This document shows positions 9,850 to 20,257 of a DNA stretch of 64,000 nt, piece by piece. The notes beneath the pieces were generated by a model. The model worked only from the letters and a program-made list of their open reading frames with translations. It was not told where the DNA came from and made no database searches. Numbering within the stretch: position 1 is the stretch's first letter; the number at the start of each line of letters is the position of its first letter. This stretch comes from Steromphala cineraria (Eukaryota > Mollusca > Gastropoda > Trochida > Trochidae). The stretch spans positions 63,186,239 through 63,250,238 of the forward strand of contig OU744723.1 in the NCBI GenBank assembly GCA_916613615.1. Direction: 5' to 3'. A program made the translations under genes and the position numbers.

Positions 9850-12800
9850 CTCCTGATTGTGAAGTGATAGTGCCGGGTGATTTCAACGCACGGACTGGGG
9901 ATGGGAGCACTGCAGTTGACTACATCATCGGTGACGACACCTATTATCTACCTGTTGACCAGGACCTTGGCTACCTGGAGGGCTCACCCCCATCTCGTGT
10001 CTCTCAGGACAAGTGTGTCAACAAATGAGGGTATTCCATGCTTGAGTTCTGTGGTCTGCGTATCAGCAACGGGCGTGTGGGCAAGGACAAGAATCATGGT
10101 AAGTTTACATATTGTGCTAATGATGGAAGCAGTGTTGTTGACTATGTACTGTGCTTAGAGAAATCACTTCATCTTATCTTTGACTTCTCTGTTCTAGATG
10201 AAATCGACAGCACTAACATGCCACTGACCTACTCTCTGAAATTAACATGCGGTCACAGTGACCAAGATGAGATCGCGGCAGCCCGACCTAGATACGTATG
10301 GAGTGACAACGTCCTTCCCACATACAGGCAACAGTGGGACTCGAGTCCGATCTGTGTTGTCAATTCTATAACACGATCGACAGTGGGTCAGTGCAAACTG
10401 CTTACTCTTGTTTTAGCAAACATATGGAATATTGTGCAGCCAAATGTAAGAGACAAATTAAGAGAACGCCAGCCAAGGTAGACAACTGGTTTGATGATGA
10501 ATGTCATAAAGCATGTGCTATAGCAAGACGATTTCTCAATACGTTTCAACGATACAGTAGTGAACTGAACAGGCTCAATTATAAGCTTGCTAGACAAAAT
10601 CTAATGATTCATTCTTTTTGCTTATTAACAAGTTACAAAATGCATTGCACCGTAAAGACAGTAAATTGTTTTGGACCAGCAGAATCAGGCGAAATTCAAG
10701 ATGTTATGACATGCTACATCAACTCTTTAATTTGATATTGTCATCAGGCGTCTATCCTACTGAATGGACATTTATAGGAGTTATAATTCCTATTCTTAAA
10801 AGGTAAATGTACGTTGAACAACCTGCAAACTATAGGCCAGTTACACTTTTAGATGTATGCCGAAAGATCTTTTCCAAAATTCTATGTACCAGACTTACAG
10901 AATGGATAACTCACGAAAACAAGATTTCGGTTGAGCAGGCTGGGTTCAGAAAGGGTTTTCAGACTATAGACAACATTTTCATTATATCTTCCGTAATACC
11001 AAAATACTTAGCGCTACACAAAGGAAGATGGTATTGTGCATTTATTGATTTCAAAGCTACATTTGATTCTGTCTCACGTACTGGGTTGCTATACAAACTC
11101 TGTGTTGGTAATGTCAAAGGTCGCACTTATAATGTTATCGGAAATATGTATAAAAATGTCAAAGAATGTGTCTCTCTACAGCAGGGCAATACTGATTTTT
11201 TCGATTGTGCTTTTGGTGTTCGTCAGGGCTGCCAGCTTTCACCATTCCTGTTTTCTTTTTTCTTAAATGATATTGTAAACTAAACTTCTTAGGGGAAGAT
11301 AACCAGTGGTCAATATCCATCGGGTTGATACAAGTATTCATCTTATTATTTGCAGATTATATCTCTATCCTTGACAGTACAGTAAAAGGTCTTCAAAAGC
11401 GATAAGACAAGCTCGGTTTATATTGTGACAAGTGGCAGTTGTTGGTTAACAGTAAAAAGAGTGCAGTTATTGTCTTAGGAAATATGAAACATTTTATTTT
11501 AAAGAAGAAAAACTTGAAATAGTATCTTCCTACAAATACCTTGGTGTCCAGCTATCAAGTTCTGGATCATGGTACAAGACCCAAAAAAACACTAACATAT
11601 CAAGCTAACAAAGCCCTGCAGTGTATTAAATCTAATATGACTTATTTCTACAAACTACCTCTTCATGTTCAACTCAACATTTTTTATGTAAAAATTATGC
11701 CGATACTGACATATGCTAGAGAAGTCTGGGGTTTCTCATCTTCCCACGGCAAGGTGAAAACGTATCGAGCAACTCTCCTCGCTTTAGACCTTGCCTTCAC
11801 AAGGTAGAAAACTGGTGATCCGGAGCAGCGACACCTATCGTGATCACGAGTTACGCCCCTTATCAGCTCTTACACAATAGCCAATGAAATTTCGGAACAA
11901 ATTCAAAATAGTAACAGACGCTCTTTTTGAAAACTATCCGAGTGAAATTTAATTTCAAATTTCAGTCCGCATGGTTGTTTTCACGTTTTTGATGAGCTCC
12001 GAGAATGCAGAGAAGACAAACATTTATGTATCACTCAAATTAATTGTTTCTCGCCCTTGTAAAACACATACAAAAGTATTTTTTCAAATCGGTTCAGTTA
12101 ACATGCTGTCTTCTGATTGGACTATTCTACTTCCGTGCAGCGGGTTGAAATGCTACCACAGAAATCACGGCCAATGATGTCAAGGGAGGAATGGTAGAGT
12201 TTAGAAACTTTTTCGTTTCGCCCGTGACGTTGTGAAGTCTGGGGTTTCTTTGCTGCTCCTGATACTGAAACCTTCTGTGATAGATTTTATAAAAATATCT
12301 TGCATTTGAACAGGGCAAGTCCAAATCTAGTCGGGCGGAGAGAACTTGGACGTTAGTCTATAAATGTTAATCACTATATGAAAATAATCAAGTATTGGGT
12401 CAGAATTTTGTGTCAGGAAAATAACATTATTTTGAAACATGTATATATGTATGAAAAGGGTCTTGCAGATAAAAACATTGCCTGTTGGGTTTTGAATGTA
12501 AAAAAGTTGCCTTTCTTATATGGCTTTGGCTCAGCTTGGGCAAATCGGGACACTATAAATATTCAATCTTTCGTCAAATCTTTTAAACAAAGATGTATTG
12601 ATATTTATTGCAGACATGGTTTGATCATCTTAACAGGTTTTCCAAATTAACACTCTATAGATCGATTAAAACTTCTGTTACATTTGAGAGACATCTCACT
12701 AGTATTACTGTACAGCCATACAGAAATTCATTGTGTTATCTTCGGTGCTCTAGTCACCGTCTTATGATTGAATACGGTCGCCAATTAGGACTGCCAAAAG

Positions 12801-13000
12801 ACCAGCGACTTTGTCCTCTTTGTGTCACTCCTATAATAGAAACTGAATCCACTTTATATTACAGTGTCCATTTTATAATAATCTCAGAAATAATCTCATT
12901 CCAAAATGTTTTTGGGAATTCCCATCTCTCGATAAGTTCATCTAGTTGCTCGTTTCTGATGACAATATGATAATGAACAATCTTGGAAAATGCACTTTTC
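9850..13000 (+). pseudogene. Decayed full-length-type LINE ORF2 (endonuclease plus RT)
   Basis: A plus-strand LINE ORF2 readable only in pieces. Endonuclease: VPGDFNARTGDGS at about 9872, DDTYYLPVDQDLG, then a stop and frame changes. Linker: VDNWFDDECHKAC at about 10480. Reverse transcriptase: NYRPVTLLD, EQAGFRKGFQTIDN, CAFIDFKATFDSV (motif A, usual KAFD altered) and GVRQGCQLSPFLFSFFLNDI, up to a stop at 11283. Motif C near 11350 is degraded (LFADYISIL). Thumb: KYLGVQLS and MPILTYAREVWGF near 11700. C-terminal part: KIIKYWVRIL (12384) to a CPLC...YYSVHF cluster (12815-12875). A region of about 0.55 kb (11810-12360) that does not fit the protein interrupts it. Confidence 0.8.
11810..12365. other. 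Unassigned insertion in the decayed LINE
   Basis: The LINE protein reading stops after GFSSSHGKVKTY (about 11760) and resumes at about 12378. The intervening sequence has no long ORF, no clear terminal inverted repeats and no poly(A), so I cannot class it. Confidence 0.35.
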
Positions 13001-13177
13001 TTTCATTTAAACTTCGGAGTAAGTTTTAATCACCATAATCAGTGCATTTAACTATAGGACTATTTCCTTCAGCAACTTATGTTATTTACTGCCGCATGTC
13101 AACCAGGCGCTTCATGATGTGCTTTTCTTTTGTTGTACTTATTGCATTGTATAATGGGCCTGTCTAACCATCTATCT

Positions 13178-13330
13178 CTATAATGATAAAAAACGACCCA
13201 TTTCTTAAACTGATAAATCTACTGGCTTTGACATCAACCAAAATCATATCGCCAAAATGAGCATCATGTGGTGGTGTTAGTTTGGCTTTTGTGCACTCTA
13301 AATTGTGAAAGTGAAACTATGAGTGCAAAA
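13178..13330. repeat. Second copy of the 1.84-1.98 kb repeat
   Basis: Direct copy of the segment at 1838-1975, with small indels (for example an extra ttgtgca before ctctaaattgtgaaagtg). It lies about 110 bp from the acidic exon of the host gene. Confidence 0.65.
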
Positions 13331-13441
13331 TAAAATATTTTGAATACATGATATGAACAGCTGCAGGACATTCATCACATCTCTTTCACGGCCATTCAAA
13401 TCAAGATTGCATCAGTGTGTGGTTAAGGTAAAGAACCTGAC

Positions 13442-13745
13442 CTGAGAGAGCCGTGGTGTTTGCTTGTTGAGATGAGTCCCGAACTGTTACAGAGGACGCC
13501 GCTACAGGGTCACTAGCCTCGTCTTCATCGTCCTCAGATCCACCGCTAGCCTCGTCTTCATCATCATCAGATCCACCACTAGCCTCGTCATCGGCCTCAG
13601 ATCCAACGCTAGCTTCGTCTTCATCAATGTCAGATCCACCACTAGCCTCGTCATCGGCCTCAGATCCAACGCTAGCTTCGTCTTCATCTTCGTCAGATCC
13701 ACCCCTAGCCTCGTCTTCATCATTGTGAGATCCTTCTCTTGAATT
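13442..13745 (-). CDS. STAND gene exon encoding an acidic Ser/Gly repeat
   Basis: Minus-strand exon of 304 nt with acceptor tatgcataatag| and donor CTCTCAG|gtcagg. It enters in phase 0, as the upstream STAND exon leaves, and exits with one base, as exon 1593-1718 needs. It encodes 101 residues. About seven imperfect units of 10-11 residues built on DEDEASGGSE / ADDEASGGSD fill the first 80, followed by a Ser/Thr-rich stretch (VAASSVTVRDSSQQANTTAL). A disordered, strongly negative tail or linker is likely. The DNA is a 30/33-bp tandem repeat, so length variation between alleles is likely. The plus strand is also open through the repeat (Ser-rich), but splice signals and phase favour the minus strand. 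Confidence 0.65.
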
Positions 13746-13793
13746 CTATTATGCATAAAGGAGTAATGATAATAACTATTATCTAGAAGTTTC

Positions 13794-13964
13794 GATATTT
13801 AAATACCTACCTCAACTTATCTAAGTTGCCTTACTTACCTTCTCGATGAGAAAAGACGTGACCGCGAAGGAAACGCGTAGTAATCCGTGTTGTATCTGCC
13901 CCCAGATACCTACGCCTGAGCGGGACACGTCACATCCATGGAAAGTAGTGCAAACTCATACTTA
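13794..13964. repeat. DIRS element 1, right inverted terminal repeat
   Basis: Near-perfect inverted match to 19892-20058 (cctacctcaacttatctaag at this outer end; ctactttcc/gcatgg at the inner end). The outermost 28 bp (GATATTTAAATACCTACCTC onward) are complementary to 14027-14054 with one mismatch. Confidence 0.85.
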
Positions 13965-14026
13965 TGACGAACTGGAAACAGGAAATCCAACAAAGTCCAA
14001 AGGGGAGACTGGGCGGGAGTTCATCC

Positions 14027-14110
14027 GATAAGTTGAGGTAGGCATTTAAATATCTAAAATATTTAAATTTTAATAAATTTGTAACCTACCTCAACTTATC
14101 TAAGTTGCCA
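14027..14110. repeat. DIRS element 1, candidate internal complementary region
   Basis: Two arms, gataagttgaggtagg and cctacctcaacttatc, flank about 40 bp of AT-rich DNA. The left half is the complement of the outer tip of the 13794 repeat. The right half (aacctacctcaacttatc and onward) matches the complement of the outer tip near 20047-20058. In DIRS1-like elements such a region is thought to template closure of the circular intermediate. Confidence 0.65.
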
Positions 14111-14306
14111 CTGATCCGACAGTAGGGAGGAGGGAGGACGAGTCAAAAAGGTGTCACAGACAAGGCTCCCAGCAGATCCTCCCAGAGGGCATCCGTACGG
14201 CATCTGTACAGAGAAGACAGACGGTGAACCCCATGAAGCCGCCAACAACGAGACAACTCAACAAGTGCATTTGTGAGGAGTGACGAAGTAAAATGTTCAG
14301 CTTACC

Positions 14307-15127
14307 CTAGTGGGTCGTTGGGGCAGCAAGCTGTTGGGCTACCACCAACGGTCCAAAGGACTGCAGTCCCTCCACGTCCTCGACGGCCAGGTCCCGGAGG
14401 TAGTGAGAGGCAAAGACTGTAGTTGAACGCCAGAAGCATCCTTCCATAATGGCAGCAACGGAACAGTTACGGTGCAGTGCCATAGTGGATGCGAGTGCTC
14501 GAATCTCGTGCGGGTTGCTAGCAGCTGGATGGGGCAAGCCGGCCGAGTCGTAAGCAGCTAAGATGACTGTCCGGAGCCACAACGAGAGGGTATTCCTGGT
14601 CACCTTGCCTTTGGCCGAAGGTGAGAAGGGGATAAACAGTCTTTTCCTAGTACCCCGGCAGGGAGCAGATCGGGCGATGTACTCCCGAAGGGCGCGCACC
14701 GGGCACAAGGACAATTCTTCAATCTCCGCCGAAGGGACGATCCTGGAGAGAGGAGGGATGGTAAACGTTCTGCCAGGCTGCCCTGGAAGCTGGTTCTTGG
14801 CTATAAAGTCCCATAGCAAGCCGTAGCAATGGAGAGAAGAAACGCCGTCTTCCTAGACAGGTCTTGAAGCGAAGCCTCGGACAGTGGTTCAAACGGAGCT
14901 CCTCGGAGATACTTAAGCACCACGTTGAGGTCCCAAGCTGGAGGTCGAAACTTGAGCTTTTGGTCCTCCAACTTGAAAGACTTGAGTAGAGCTACTAACT
15001 CAGGGACCTTAGAAAACTTCCTGTCGGTCTTGACGGCCAGGACCGAGTTGAGCGCCGACAGGTACGTAGAAATGGTTCCACCCTTCAAGTGGCGTTTCCG
15101 ACGAAGATGGAGGAGGAAAGTAGACAC
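14307..15127 (-). pseudogene. DIRS element 1 tyrosine recombinase, internally deleted
   Basis: Integrase of the phage-lambda (tyrosine recombinase) class that inserts the DIRS circle. The N-terminal half (15127-14801) shows the core-binding part (KGGTISTYLSALNSVL). The catalytic half (14819-14307) keeps NPHEIRALASTMALH, with the H-x2-R pair, and FASHYLRD, with the nucleophilic Tyr. Between them the frame changes, and the segment that in element 2 contains the first catalytic Arg (ARISELH) is missing: SIATACYG runs straight to WDFIAKNQ. This copy therefore cannot be active. Other reading-frame loss in the element agrees. Confidence 0.85.
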
Positions 15128-15249
15128 AAACTAGGGATCCACAGACATAGGATCACGACCGGCGTCCTTACAGAACTTCTAGAACAACATCCACTTGTCG
15201 TCGTAGAGCGACCTCGTGGAGACTCTGTGAGCTCTGGATATGGCGTCAG

Positions 15250-17193
15250 CTACGCGTCGGGAGTAGCCCTTTGACCGGAGGGACCTCTGCAGATGGTCCA
15301 TACATGAAGAGCGTACCTCTCTGGATCCGGATGGAACTGACGGCTGTGCGGATGCAGGAGCAGGTTCGGCCACTGAGGGAGTGGAAGAGGGTCTCTTCGG
15401 GCGAGAAGAAGTAGATCGGGGAACCAACCTCTCGCTGGCCAGTAGGGCGCTACCAAAGTCAGTCGGAGGCGATTGGTGTCCTTCACCTTGGCGACGACCT
15501 TGGGTAAGAGAATCGGCGGTCGAAACGCGTACGCGTCCAGATTCTCCCACGACAAGGACATTGCGTCTACGGCCCACGCTGCTGGATATGGGAGAGGCGA
15601 CACGTAAACCAGAAGCTGATGGTTCTGCTTCGTGGCTAACAGGTCGAGGAGAGGACGGTCCGCGAGGACGTTCCTGCAACCTGGTATGTGCCGAGCCCGG
15701 ATGAGAATCTGGTTGTCGTCCAACAACTGGAATAGGTGGAGAGCCTGATCTAGGAGAAGGGGAGAGCCTGTCGTTCCCTGATTCTTGATCGTCCACACGA
15801 CTGTCGAGTTGTCTGAGGCCAAGAGGAGGCGGCTGCCTCGGAGAGCCGGAAGCCAATGTGAGACCGCTAAGATGACTGCCTGCATCTCTAGGCTGTTGGA
15901 ATGCCAAGACGTCTGAGGATGCGTCCAAAGGCCTGACGCCGTCTGGTTTCTGAGGTGAGCACCCCAGCCTTGAAGGGAGGCGTCCACGAAGAGTTCCAGG
16001 TCATGTCTGAACTCTGTCAAAGAGACGCCTTCGCAGACATTCAACGGCTGTGTCCACCACCGGAGATACTGGCTGAGATGTGCTGGGAGGGCGATCCTTG
16101 AAGACGTGTCGTCCGCTTGAATGAAGGGCCCGAGGAACACTTGTAGAGGGCGAACCATGAGGCGACCTCGGAGCGTGAGGGCCTGAGCTGACGTTAGTAG
16201 ACCCAGCAGGGCCTGCCACTCCCTGAGAGGGAGAGGTGAGACTAACGCTCTCTGGACGAAGGACTGGATCTTTGTCCAACGGTCTGGGGGAACTAGGAGG
16301 AGACCCAGGTCTGTTCGGAAGCGACCCCCTATGAACGTCAAGTCCTGGGAGGGAATGAGATGAGATTTCTCCCGGTTGACCAGCCAACCCAGGTGATGGA
16401 GGAGGTCGAGAGCCAGGGCTGCTTGTCTGCGTAGCACATGAGGCCGAGGGTTGGACATCAGGCAATCGTCGATATACGGGTCGAAGTGCATGCCCCTGAG
16501 ATGGAGGAATCGGCAGATGGGCGCCGTGATCCGCGTGAATAACCACGAAGCCGAAGAAATTCCAAACGGGAGGACCCTTCACAGGTAATGCCTGCCCTGG
16601 AAGACGAAGCGGAGGAACCTCCTGTGAGGCGGGTAGATCGGAACGTGGAGGTAGGCATCCTGTAGGTCGAGGCTGACCATCCAGTCTCCGGGGGACAGCT
16701 TCGAGCGGAGTGTATCGAGGGACACCATACGAAAGTGCGATGGAGGATCCAGGTACAGCTCGTTGAAAGTCGCCATGTTGTGGATCATGCGCATCTTGGT
16801 GGAATTTTTCTTCGGGACCAGGAAGATTGGTGAGTAAAACCCTGGGATGTGATCGGGCTGTCGCACCAACTCCAGAGCGTCCTTGTCGACAAGGGCTTTG
16901 ATGTTCTCTGCCAGAAGGGCGCTCTGGGCTTCTGCATACTCTCTTGCCAGGGGAGTAGAGGTCACGGGCGGAGGACAGGACAGTGGCAACTTGTATCCTG
17001 TCCTCAGGATGTTGGTCACGAAAGGGTCTTCCAGGACTTGCCAATTGGGCCAGAAGACCCCCAGTCTCCAGCCTACCGGGGTGTGATGCACCGGCACGAC
17101 TGGGGGCGGGAGGGCCCAGTCGCGTAGGGCGCTGGCGTCAGTACTTGGGGTAGGGGCGCTTGCCGCCTCTACCTCCACGGGACTTGGGGCCAT
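15250..17193 (-). pseudogene. DIRS element 1 RT, RNase H and DAM-like domain
   Basis: Polyprotein that copies the element. RT: KKNSTKMRMIHNMATFNELY, DWMVSLDLQDAYLHVPI (motif A, around 16660), then a TGA at about 16576 just after GRHYL, then the catalytic YIDD in DPYIDDCLM (about 16475), LGWLVNREKSHLIP and LTFIGGR. RNase H: LELFVDASLQGWGAHL, NSLEMQAVILA, LLLASDNSTVVW and HIPGCRNVLAD. The last block (VYVSPLPYPAAWAVDAMS, LTLVAPYWPARGWFPDLL) matches the region usually annotated as a DAM-like methyltransferase in DIRS elements. A frame slip or deletion at VLADRPLLDLL removes the end of RNase H. At least one nonsense change makes it a pseudogene. Confidence 0.85.
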
Positions 17194-17399
17194 CCTTCCC
17201 TCTGGAGGCGTTGGACTGGCCTCGCTGGTAGTTGTTGGAGGAGTTGCCTGTCTTGGACGGTTGACTCCGAAAACGCTGGCGAGTTTACGGGCGCTTGGAA
17301 GTGGACTGCCTCTAGAAGGAGACGCGCTGGTTGGCGAACAGTAAGGCCTTGAAAGCCATTTCCGTCTGGGTCACAGAGGCCTGTTCCTTATAGACCTCC

Positions 17400-19091
17400 G
17401 GGATCTTGTCAGCGAAGAGAGCAGAAGACACGGGAGAAGCCTGGAGTAGGACCTTCTTGAACTCCTGGTCCCAGGAACACTGGTCCAGAAACGCGCCGCA
17501 TATGGGTTATGGAGCCGATGCCACACCTGACATTGTCCACGATACCACGGATGGTACGGAGCTGCCAGTCTATCATGGTGAGTAGATGGTCGATGCGAGA
17601 TGGGTTGTCCGCGTGCAGATCCGTCGTCATGGCCTCTGTGGCAGTGAGAAGCATTGATAAGTTCTCTTCAAAGCAGATTCAACCGACGACAGCTTGGAAT
17701 CCTGGACTTTGTAAGCATGAGATAGATTAGGGGCCAGGCGACCTATGGCGTTATCCAGGACACAGGGCTTGTCGAAAACGCTGATGGAGTGGACTGGAAG
17801 CAGAGCCGATGGCTTGAGAGGCTTGAAAGAAGACGAGACCGAAAGCTTTTGGAAGTCCTCCTCCAAGGCTGTAATAGCTTGAAGGACATCCTGGTCCGGG
17901 GGGAGTAGCAGTTCCGGGTCCTAACGAACACAATGGATGGGATCAGAGGCCCCAGGGGAGGCATCGGAGGGCAGACGGTCAGCCACCCAGTCAGGGACAC
18001 AAGGTAAGGTGAGGTAGGTTCCTTCCTCCTCATCCTCGGTGTAGTCAGGCACAAAGTCCTCCTCTCTGTCAAGGTCCCCTGAGGAGCGCTTCTTGCCCAG
18101 AGACCTGGGCGTCTTGGGAGGAGTGCGCAAACGAGAGCGGTGAGGCGGGGAGCGCCAACGAGATGAAGGGGTGTCCCTGGAGGAGGAGCGCGAACGTCTC
18201 CGACGAGGGCTGCGAGAGTGTGGAGGAGTGACAGAGCGTCTCTGTCTGCGACGACGAGAGGAGGCGCTCCTAGAGCGTCGATGAGGAGACCCACGATCCC
18301 TGGAATCAGAAGAGCGTCTACGCTGGCGTTCGTCCCGAGGATGGACAGGGCGCTCGTCCCGAGGATGGACAGGTCGCTCGTCTTGAGGATGGACATGGCG
18401 CTCGTCTCGAGGATGGACAGGTCGCTCGTCCCGAGGATGGACCGGGCGCTCGTCCCGAGGATGGACCTCGTCCCGATGATGGACAGGTCGCTCGTCCCGA
18501 TGATGGACAGGTCGCTTGTCTAGAAGATGGACAGGGCGCTTGTCCCGGCGCTGGTTAAGACGCTGGTCCTGATCCTGGCGTTGGTCCTGGCGAAAGTAGA
18601 TAGGAGGGCGCTAGTCCTGGGGAGGGCGCTCATCCTGACGATGGACAACACGGTGCTCCTGGTCCAGAGGGCGGTGAGGGACAGGATCCGGAGGAGGAGG
18701 TAGACGAGCCGTAAGGGCCCTGTTGAGCATGGTCATGACGGTCCTCTCAAGGTCCGGGGGGACGACGGGCGTCGGAACGGCCGGAGGAGGAGGAGGAGCC
18801 TGTTCCCTCGGAGGAGGAGGAGGAGGAGGCGTCTGATTCTGTGGATGGGACCCCGGAGGATCTCTAGGAGGGACCTCCAAGCCCGGAGGAGGGGGAGTCG
18901 GAGAACAACGACCAGACATCGAAGGGGAAGCCAAGAGACGTCTACGAAGTTGGGCGAACCTCTTCTGACGAGCCTTAGCAAAGCGACGAAAGTCCTGAAG
19001 GGAGAGGGAGTTGCAAACAGTCTGGACACAGACGATGGGGGTTGAACGACGACTTCGTCAGGTGACAGACCGGACACAAGACTCTTGGCAT
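17400..19091 (-). pseudogene. DIRS element 1 Gag-like protein, multiply frameshifted
   Basis: The probable start is ATG at 19089-19091, giving MPRVLCPVCHLTKSSFNPHR and then LCPDC: two CxxC pairs that resemble a zinc ribbon. The same arrangement begins the Gag of element 2. After a frame change come a basic helix-like stretch (DFRRFAKARQKRFAQLRRRL) and a Pro-rich region with PPPPPPP runs (18934-18611). An imperfect DERPVHPRDERP repeat follows (18600-18330), then an Arg/Ser-rich stretch (SRSPRRRRSRSSSR), an acidic PDYTEDEEEGTYL segment (about 18050-18000), and a C-terminal capsid-like part to about 17400. The presumed role is nucleocapsid-like RNA binding; this is inference from position. Confidence 0.6.
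18330..18650. repeat. Minisatellite inside the DIRS Gag
   Basis: About ten degenerate units of roughly 18-24 bp on the pattern gaggatggacaggtcgctcg / cgtcccgatgatgg. On the coding (minus) strand they give Arg-Asp-Glu-Arg-Pro-Val-His repeats. Reading frames seen on the other strand here are by-products of the repeat. Confidence 0.8.
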
Positions 19092-19891
19092 AAACACTGT
19101 AAAAGTAAGCAGAGCATGCCAAGGAAATGCATAACAAAAACCCCAAATTTAAAATTAAAATAAAAATAATGAAGTAACAAAAATTAAATATTTGTTATGA
19201 AAATTTATATTTTATAGAATGATATAGGGACATAAAATTATATATATGAGAAATATATAATAAATATATAATGGAATAATTATAAATTTAATTATAATGT
19301 GAGGAAATAATTAAATGAATAATTAAATGTTTATAGATTAATTATATTGAGTGAAATATAATTAAATATATAAAGGAATGTTATAGAATTATATTAGAGG
19401 AATTAGGCGGCCGTAAAATATCACCGAAGTGAAGAGGCCAGCAGGTTAAAGTATGCCAAAGCATAGGGAAGTGAAAAATTTCCAAGCAGCAAAAACCGGG
19501 GAAAAGTTGCGACCCACTGCCAAAGGCAAGAGTGGAAAAATAGACGATGCAAGGAGGGTAAATCATGGACAATCAAAGGCACCTGGCCAAAGGACGATGA
19601 AGAAATGGGAGTGATAAAAAAAAACCAGACAACTGTCAGACAGAAGTCAAAGGTGGTGCGAGTCGCATGTAAACACGACGCCATGTTGGGAATTTACATG
19701 CAAGAGGAAAAAAACATCGTGGTCGACTCAAAGTCGATAAAATCAAGGTGAAAGGAAGGATTTATTGACGTGAGGGGGCAGAATAATAACATTGGAGAGG
19801 CATAGGAAGAAAAAATACCCACAACCAGACCTTAAAAAACTTGGATTACGGAGCGTGAAAAAAACCCATGCAGTAACATCAAGTGAGAAAA

Positions 19892-20058
19892 TAAGTATGA
19901 GTTTGCACTACTTTGCATGGATGTGACGTGTCCCGCTCAGGCGTAGGTATCTGGGGGCAGATACAACACGGATTACTACGCGTTTCTTTCGCGGTCACGT
20001 CTTTCTCATCGAGAAGGTAAGTAAGGCAACTTAGATAAGTTGAGGTACGTTAAAAATT
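19892..20058. repeat. DIRS element 1, left inverted terminal repeat
   Basis: Inverted partner of 13794-13964; ends ggcaacttagataagttgag before the host sequence resumes about 200 bp from the STAND exon donor. The AT-rich stretch 19150-19890 between this repeat and the Gag start is the element's leader; I see no ORF there. Confidence 0.85.
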
Positions 20059-20257
20059 TGTTTAAAAAAGGAAAGATGTCAAGATAATAATTGATTTCTA
20101 GAATTTAGGATTGATGTAGTTTAATTTATCTAGCAGACTAATTCTATATTGCCTTTTCTTTGTCTGCAAGTAGCATCTTCAGTTAGCCGTGTTTAGATCA
20201 TAAAGTTACAGAAAAGAAAAAAAAATGTCTTGTTTACTTATTGTTACTATCATTCAC

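Larger units (their letters stand above)
13794..20058 (-). mobile_element. DIRS-type retrotransposon (element 1) filling an intron
   Basis: Tyrosine-recombinase retrotransposon of about 6.26 kb. Inverted terminal repeats of about 160 bp lie at 13794-13964 and 19892-20058. A candidate ICR at 14027-14110 carries complements of both outer tips separated by AT-rich DNA. Coding order on the minus strand is Gag-like (19091 to about 17400), RT-RNase H-DAM-like (17193-15250), tyrosine recombinase (15127-14307), as in DIRS1-like elements. Several frameshifts and stops show the copy is dead. It sits inside the host intron 13746-20257, leaving only about 240 bp of original intron. Confidence 0.85.

Noticed and set aside
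13846..14031. Plus-strand ORF of 61 residues
   Set aside because: It lies inside the DIRS terminal repeat and leader; no motif.
13794..14054. Independent 260-bp MITE with 28-bp inverted ends
   Set aside because: The inner end is better explained as half of the DIRS ICR, and the rest is the DIRS terminal repeat.
18218..18523. Plus-strand ORF with repeated LVPRMDRS
   Set aside because: Antisense by-product of the Gag minisatellite.
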